From CAUZWH01 sp965224275 (GTDB taxonomy: Bacteria > Pseudomonadota > Alphaproteobacteria > SHVV01), in assembly GCA_965224275.1 (NCBI GenBank), contig CBDCYR010000015.1, positions 310,001 to 374,000 of the forward strand: a stretch of 64,000 nt of DNA, in the 5' to 3' direction. The notes below the pieces were generated by a model that had not been told where the DNA came from, ran no database searches, and saw only the letters and a list, made by a program, of their open reading frames with translations. The translations under genes were made by a program, and so were the position numbers. Below are positions 59,291-64,000 of this stretch, piece by piece; position 1 is the stretch's first letter, and every line of letters starts with the position of its first letter.

Positions 59291-59668
59291 TGAACTGCCT
59301 CCCCCTCCTCCGCCCGAACTGGCAGAGAGTCGCACGCGCGAAACTTAAGAGGATCCGCTTTCTATGAAGCGTAGTCGAAGCACGTCAGACCGTCTAGCGA
59401 GCGCTTATCGGTAGCGCGTAACGACGTGTTGATGCCAACCGCTTTTTGGGCAATGGTCTCGAACTCGCGCGGTTCTGGCTAGCAAATGTCTGAAACTGGG
59501 CTAAATTTTACCTTTCAGGCCGTCGAAATCTTCGTCCGGTTTCGGGGTAAATGCGACCTTGCGGCCGCGAATGTCGTTTTAGCCCCGCAAAGCTGCCGTT
59601 ATTTGCCAGCGTCTGAAACGGGGAAAATTGACCCAACGTTGGCAAGTTCAGTCGCGGCTCGCCGCGCT
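59291..59668. other. Gap between tandem Rieske copies with duplication junction
   Basis: The first 115 bp match the region upstream of the second copy (AAGAGGATCCGCTTTC and CAGACCGTCTA blocks), so the leader was duplicated with the gene. Two degenerate direct repeats, TGTCTGAAACTGGGCTAAAT (from 59487) and GTCTGAAACGGGGAAAATTG (from 59611), flank the middle and could be remains of an IS end. From about 59636 the sequence matches the start region of the PotA-like gene (ACGTTGGCAAGTTCA). No gene is supported. Confidence 0.65.
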
Positions 59669-60892
59669 CTAACGCGCGTCGCGGGATTCGGTAGGGTCCA
59701 AGACGCGATCGAGGATCCAGTTGTCGATGGCGTGAAGGCACTCCTCTGTACCCTCCGAGCCACGCGTCACGACGTAGTGGCCCTGGACGGCAAGCGGCGA
59801 GCTGAGGCCAGCGAATTGGCGCTCCGTCGCTTGGATGTCTTCTCTGAAAAAGGAGTCGTAATCGCGTTTGTAGCGAGCATCGAGTTCGCTGAAATCTGGC
59901 CGACGCATCGTGCTTTTTGGATAGCAGGTATCGGTTACCACGAGCGTACGGTCGACAGCGAGCGGGTAATACTGCGTCATGGTCATCGAATCGACGCGGA
60001 AAACCACCATGCAGGCAGGAAAGACATGGTGGAACCACGTCCCCGGATCGACACCTTCGATCTCCGGGAATGCCTCGCCCGATCTGACACCGCGGGTGGC
60101 ACCATGCTCGACGTAGATGGAGGTGTATTCGCCACCGACATCGCCGCCGACATCGTCTCGACCGAACGTGTCTCGACGTGACACTTTGTGCGTGGCGAGG
60201 GTGTTCTTGTGGAGGCAGAACACATGATAGCCCTCCATGTTCCCCTCCGCGAACAGCTTCCAGTTGGTTCTGACTTCATACTCGGAGCGCCGGGCGAAAA
60301 CCATATCGTCGGGTTTATACACCGCAGATTTGGCGGGAAGATCGCCGAGCCAGTCGGTCAACGCGGCAGCCTCGGAGTCGAAGTTGACGAACATCATCCC
60401 GGCCCAGATCTCCAGCCTAATCGGGATGAGGTCGTTATCACTCATCTTGCAGTTCGTATCGTCGCGGACGTGCGGCAAGCCGATAAGCGCGCCGTCCAAA
60501 GCATACGTCCAGTTGTGATAGGGGCACTGCAAGGTACTGACGTTGCCCTCTCCTTCGGCGATGACGGAACCGCGGTGGCGACAGTTGTTTGAGAAGGCCC
60601 GAACAGCGCCGGTTTCGTCGCGCACCACGACGATCGGGACGCGCGCGAACTCGATCGCGACGTAATCACCGGGGTTGGGTATGCGGTCGACGTGGCCGAT
60701 GCAGTTCCACGTGCGCATGAACATTCGCTGGAGTTCTCGCTCGTAAAACGCTTCGGAGGTAAAGCACCAACCGGGCAGAGCTCGGGCGACGTCAAAAGGC
60801 TCGCGCACGTTCTCGTAATGTCGTGGATCAAAAATATCAGCGGGCTCACCACCAAAAGTTCCGCCATAACGCTTTGGCTGAGAGATGTTCAT
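59669..60892 (-). CDS. Rieske oxygenase alpha-type, tandem copy 2
   Basis: The 407-residue protein is nearly identical to tandem copy 1 across its length. It keeps the four Rieske ligands (C104, H106, C123, H126) and the Glu-bridged iron site GNMEGYHVFCLH. Differences are scattered conservative changes plus a longer C-terminus. The ATG at 60892 has the same GGAGGAGGGGGAGG leader. It is the first gene of the apparent Rieske, Rieske, importer run. The sequence divergence shows that the duplication is not recent. Confidence 0.9.
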   Translation of the reverse strand: MNISQPKRYGGTFGGEPADIFDPRHYENVREPFDVARALPGWCFTSEAFYERELQRMFMRTWNCIGHVDRIPNPGDYVAIEFARVPIVVVRDETGAVRAFSNNCRHRGSVIAEGEGNVSTLQCPYHNWTYALDGALIGLPHVRDDTNCKMSDNDLIPIRLEIWAGMMFVNFDSEAAALTDWLGDLPAKSAVYKPDDMVFARRSEYEVRTNWKLFAEGNMEGYHVFCLHKNTLATHKVSRRDTFGRDDVGGDVGGEYTSIYVEHGATRGVRSGEAFPEIEGVDPGTWFHHVFPACMVVFRVDSMTMTQYYPLAVDRTLVVTDTCYPKSTMRRPDFSELDARYKRDYDSFFREDIQATERQFAGLSSPLAVQGHYVVTRGSEGTEECLHAIDNWILDRVLDPTESRDAR

Positions 60893-61099
60893 TGAACTGC
60901 CTCCCCCTCCTCCGCCCGAGTTGACCGAAGATGCGGGCGCCGTACTTTAAGAGGATCCGCTTTCAATGAACCGTAGCATTAGCATGCCAGACCGTCTATC
61001 GAGCGGTCATCGGAGCGCTTCGGCGTGTTCCCGAAGAGCAAGTCGGTCGGTTGTCCTTTCAAGGCCCTGTTTTTTTGAACTGCCAAGAAACATTCTGGA

Positions 61100-62095
61100 T
61101 CACACAGGAATGGGTATCGTTGCACCCGTCCTTGCCGCTTCAGCAATCGCATCGGCCACGCGGATATCGTGGCGGACGTCACTTGCAGGGTTTCGCAGCA
61201 TCGATTTGCCGTCCAGGGTTTCCAGGAACGCCGTCGCCTGGGCCGCAAAGGCCGGCAACGTGTCACCGTGCTCGGTGATTTCAGATGCCCCGTCCTGATG
61301 AATCGTAATCGTACCGTTGCCGAGCCCGCACGGCGACAATTCCATCGCGCCCTCGGTACCAAGCACGTACACCGAGGCGCGCGGCCGTGCTTCATGGCTA
61401 ACGTATCCACACAGCATGGTGCAGATGACGTCATTATCGAAGGTAAGCAGGGCCGCACATGTCTCCTCCGCGACCAAGCCATCGGCCAGATGTTTCTTGC
61501 GGTTAGCCATCGCGCGAACTTGCACGGGCTCGCCGAATAACCAGCGCAGGGGATTCACGTAATAGAAGGTCATGAGTGATAGCGGCATACCGCCGCCCTC
61601 GGCTTGGTGATAGTTCCAGCGCTCCGGGCTTGCTTGGTAGGTAGCGGTGGACTGCACGGCAATTATGTCCCCCAGGATCCCATCGCGAATCACCTTACGA
61701 GCAGCGATCCACTCCGAGCTGTAGCGCGCGTGGAAACCAGCTTCCACCGGCACGGAGGCCGCCGCAGCTTGTTGATAAATATTTTCGGCAGATGCCGATG
61801 AGTAAGCCTACGGCGCACCCACCAGTACTCCGCAGCCCCATGAGATTGCCGCCAACGTTATGTCGTCCTGCACCTCGTGAGGCACTTCAACCAGAACACC
61901 ATGCGGGCCAAGACCTTCGAGTCTTGTGTAGCCGGTGAATGCTTCGCCGCCCAATTGGTCCGCCAGCTTGGCGGCGGACTCCTCGCTGCGTGCCGCGACA
62001 CCGACGATTTCAGCGCCCGATTCCAGCAATGCCTTGCCCCGCATTCGTGCCATGGCTCCGGCACCGATCACAGCAATACGTTTTGGTTTTGTCAT
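61100..62095 (-). pseudogene. Gfo/Idh/MocA-family oxidoreductase with in-frame amber codon
   Basis: The N-terminal half (62095 to 61811) is an NAD(P)-binding domain, IAVIGAGAMARMRGKALLESGAEIVGVAARSEE. The C-terminal half (from about 61807 to 61100) continues in the same frame: AYSSASAENIYQQAAAASVPVEAGFHARYSSEW ... WNYHQAEGGGMPLSLMTFYYVNPLRWLFG. A TAG at 61808-61810 splits them. In intact relatives this spot reads LVEKPLA, with the catalytic lysine; here it is LVGAP, stop, A. So the lysine motif is lost and the next codon is nonsense. The rest of both halves looks well preserved, suggesting recent loss. Confidence 0.85.
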
Positions 62096-62150
62096 AATCT
62101 TCTGCAGCGGAGATCAATAGGGATCCCGGCCTTTGGGCTAACCTGTTGCC

Positions 62151-62552
62151 TCAGGCGTCGAGGACGATCTCCTTGAAGCGCAGCGAGTCCATGTGTTCCT
62201 CGATACGGATGATCTTCTCGTCTTCGCACGTGTAGATGTAGACCACCTGGTTGCTGTAATCGCGCCCGTTCAGTGCTTTGACCTCGGTGTGGAGGCGGAT
62301 GACGACGGTGTCGCCGTCGGCGACGATCTTCAAGACATCGGCTTGCACGGTCGACATGTCGAAGTACTTCGGAGCCACCTCGATCATGAATTTCACGACT
62401 CCGGCCGCACCCTTGGGCGGGAACAGGCCGACCGATGTCGGGACGACAAATTCGGCGGCTGGGTCGAGCAGCGCGATCATCTTTTCAGCGTCGCCGCGAC
62501 CCTGCGCGGCTAGGTAGTCGAGCACCAGCTGCCGGCTCTGTTCCGTCTGCAT
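62151..62552 (-). CDS. SnoaL/limonene-epoxide-hydrolase-like NTF2-fold protein
   Basis: The 133-residue protein has SRQLVLDYLAAQGRGDAEKMIALLDPAAEFVVPTSVGLFPPKGAAGVVKFM, then VIRLHTEVKALNGRDYSNQVVYIYTCEDEKIIRIEEHMDS. This is the ketosteroid-isomerase/SnoaL-like arrangement, an open cone with a central pocket. ATG at 62552 gives the usual family start; an in-frame ATG at 62609 lies inside a dispersed palindrome and is unlikely to be native. It is 55 bases upstream of the broken MocA-type gene on the same strand. Function unknown. Confidence 0.8.
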   Translation of the reverse strand: MQTEQSRQLVLDYLAAQGRGDAEKMIALLDPAAEFVVPTSVGLFPPKGAAGVVKFMIEVAPKYFDMSTVQADVLKIVADGDTVVIRLHTEVKALNGRDYSNQVVYIYTCEDEKIIRIEEHMDSLRFKEIVLDA

Positions 62553-62595
62553 CTCAGGAATCCCAAGTCTGGCGCCGCGGGCGGCTACTGACCCT

Positions 62596-62616
62596 ATGTT
62601 GGATTTCATCCACTAG
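62596..62616. repeat. Short dispersed palindrome (copy 10), supplies the NmrA-type stop
   Basis: ATGTTGGATTTC then ATCCACTAG, identical to the outer 21 bases of the right end of the long elements. The minus-strand TAG at 62616-62614 ends the NmrA-type frame. Confidence 0.85.
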
Positions 62617-63474
62617 GATGCACGCGCAAAATCAGCCGCATACTGATCGATGTCGGTCGCTTTGACTTTGGCGATCCGTTCGAAATCCGGGCTCACCGGC
62701 TGATCACCTGCTTCAACCCAGCGCTTGAACAAAGTCATGACAGTGTCGGTTGTCCAATCCGGAAGACCGGCTGCTTTCAAACCAGCCTCCTGATCTTCAT
62801 AAGAGAGGCTGACATATTGGATTTCCTTACCCAGCGATCTGGAGAAAGCATTTGCGACGTCGTGAAAGCTAATCGACCGGACCGGTGATGTAGTGGACCC
62901 TATTGTTAAACTCGTCCGACGTTAGACATGCAAACGAAGCTTTTGCGATGTCTCTCGTATCGACCATCGGAATTCGCGCATCGCCCAGATACTGCGCGAA
63001 CATCTGCTTTTCCTTCATAAAGGTCGCATGCATCTGCGGGATGTTTTGCATGAAGTAGTGCGGACGTAAGATCACGTACTCCAATCCGCTTGCCATCAGG
63101 TAGTCGTCAACTTCGGCGTGCTGTTCATAAAGAGCCATTCCGGAACCGTCACGAGCCGGTTCAGCCGAGAGACGGACGATTTTACGTACACCGACAGAAA
63201 CGGCGAGATCGATAAACCCCTTGTGCAACTCAAGCATCTCGGGTGCCGGACTGCTGACCAGAAAGACTGTACCGACGTTTTCCAGCGCGACCTTGATGCT
63301 TGGCTCGTCGCCGAGGGCACCCCGCACGGTGGCGACGCCCTGCGACGCAAGCCTCGCTTCACTCTCGTCATTCCGCACCAGCACGCGGTAGGCGGTGCCG
63401 CCATCCTTCAGCATTTCAACAAGAGGCGTGCCGGTATTTCCGGTGCCGCCGATGACGAGGATCTCTGGATTCAT
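62614..63474 (-). pseudogene. NmrA/NAD(P)-binding SDR-type protein with a frameshift
   Basis: ATG 63474, preceded by AAAGGAAG, begins MNPEILVIGGTGNTGTPLVEMLKDGG, the dinucleotide site of atypical SDRs of the NmrA/QOR2 type. The frame runs to HYITGPVD and stops at 62869. The expected C-terminal part continues in a neighbouring frame: SISFHDVANAFSRSLGKEIQYVSLSYEDQEAGLKAAGLPDW, ending QYAADFARAS at the palindrome. One indel near 62872 explains it. This could be a true frameshift or a base-call error. Divergent from the LysR gene, its likely regulator. Confidence 0.78.
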
Positions 63475-63645
63475 TTTCGCTTCCTTTGCACCCGACATTG
63501 ATGCGGTTGATGTTGCTTCCGGCGTTAACTTAGGTTGTGCACATATGACATTGAACTGGCTATAATTGCGAAGAGTTGTTCCTTTTTTGCACCAATGCGC
63601 CGACCGTTACTCCGAACCCGAACTGAACCAGGCCAATAGAAGCTC
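63475..63645. other. Divergent promoter region of NmrA-type and LysR genes
   Basis: The 171-bp gap contains ACATATGACATTGAACTGGC followed by TATAAT at 63561-63566. This is a good -10 for the LysR direction, but no -35 at the correct distance is convincing. A LysR binding site is expected here; none could be assigned. Confidence 0.4.
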
Positions 63646-64000
63646 ATGAAGGTTTTTGAATGGGACGACTTGCGCGTTTTTCTTGCGGTGTTGCGGGGGC
63701 GTTCGGTGCGCGCCGCATCCAAGCTTATGGGCGTGAGCCACTCCACGGTGTCGCGGCGGTTGCAGGCGATGGAGCTGCAGCTGGACGCCAAACTCTTTGT
63801 GCGCCAGCCCGAGGGGTTTGTACCGACTGAAGTCGGCGAAGCGATGATCGAACGGGCTGAGCGGGTTGAAAGTGAAATACTGAGCCTGGAGCGAGAAGTT
63901 TTCAGCCGCGATGCTTTGCTGTCGGGGCCTATTCGGATTACCGCGCCGCCGCCGGTGGCGCAGCGTTTTCTCATGCCGCTGGTCGCTGAATTCGCCGTGC
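63646..64000 (+). CDS. LysR-family transcriptional regulator, partial (C-terminus off the window)
   Basis: From ATG 63646 the frame is open to the window edge (118 codons). The N-terminus is a LysR winged helix: MKVFEWDDLRVFLAVLRGRSVRAASKLMGVSHSTVSRRLQAMELQLDAKLFVRQPEGFVPTEVGEAM, then the linker helix and the start of the effector domain (LSGPIRITAPPPVAQRFLMPLV). It is divergent from the NmrA-type gene, which is the usual arrangement with a target. Effector unknown. Confidence 0.9.
   Translation, partial: MKVFEWDDLRVFLAVLRGRSVRAASKLMGVSHSTVSRRLQAMELQLDAKLFVRQPEGFVPTEVGEAMIERAERVESEILSLEREVFSRDALLSGPIRITAPPPVAQRFLMPLVAEFAV

Noticed and set aside
63535..63566. Sigma-70 promoter TTGTGC ... TATAAT for the LysR gene
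   Set aside because: The spacer would be 20 bp and the -35 is poor; only the -10 is convincing.
1..64000. CRISPR arrays, tRNA or rRNA genes, riboswitches, phage genes
   Set aside because: No regularly spaced repeats, cloverleaf sequences, conserved rRNA segments or phage structural genes were recognised by eye; a covariance-model scan was not possible.

Overview
The window is a GC-rich catabolic region that looks alphaproteobacterial and probably belongs to an uncultured or little-studied lineage. This is an inference from the dense TRAP and branched-chain-type ABC transporters, the many GTGA/ATGA-coupled operons, and the high-GC palindromic repeats. No rRNA, tRNA or CRISPR was seen. The left and right ends cut through an ABC solute-binding gene (minus) and a LysR gene (plus).

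Layout. 1-5.04 kb: partial solute-binding protein, a single-domain response regulator, a Rieske oxygenase, and a TPR gene broken by a 1,020-bp IS1595-type element with 18-bp inverted ends and an 8-bp target duplication. 5.06-17.3 kb: an aryl-CoA module with a benzoate-CoA-ligase-type enzyme, a hot-dog protein, the three subunits of 4-hydroxybenzoyl-CoA reductase (including the beta-subunit cysteine pattern for the extra [4Fe-4S] cluster), an unknown multipass membrane protein, and a complete Liv-type ABC importer. 17.4-22.7 kb: TetR, ParA and HxlR regulators/ATPases, small enzymes, and an SDR protein that lacks its catalytic residues. 22.7-28.9 kb: two divergent TRAP transporters. 29.0-38.4 kb: three two-component Rieske oxygenase gene pairs, one with its beta gene broken by an IS630 fragment; a phthalate-type Rieske oxygenase; a haem-oxygenase-like di-iron protein; and a [2Fe-2S] subunit. 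38.6-51.7 kb: a molybdenum hydroxylase large subunit, a third TRAP system with a SnoaL-like gene between dctQ and dctM, an SDR, and a second molybdenum-hydroxylase operon (FAD, di-iron protein, [2Fe-2S], Mo) running into an HMG-CoA-lyase-like gene and a thioredoxin-like ferredoxin. 51.8-53.2 kb: a class III cyclase and a Sel1 protein. 53.5-60.9 kb: a Pot-type ABC importer downstream of two tandemly duplicated Rieske oxygenases. 61-64 kb: a nonsense-mutated Gfo/Idh/MocA gene, a second SnoaL-like gene, a frameshifted NmrA-type gene, and a LysR gene.

How it fits together. The content suggests import of organic acids (three TRAP systems, two ABC importers) followed by CoA activation and reductive dehydroxylation of 4-hydroxybenzoate-like compounds, or by hydroxylation with Rieske or molybdenum enzymes. 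No dedicated Rieske reductase is visible.

Two things stand out. First, a haem-oxygenase-like di-iron protein is paired twice with a molybdenum hydroxylase [2Fe-2S] subunit in near-identical copies. Second, a family of short palindromes (core GTGGAT-N3-ATCCAC) recurs through the window, often at gene 3' ends where it supplies the stop codon. In two places, palindromes of this type form the tips of a 270-283-bp element with 36-bp inverted ends.
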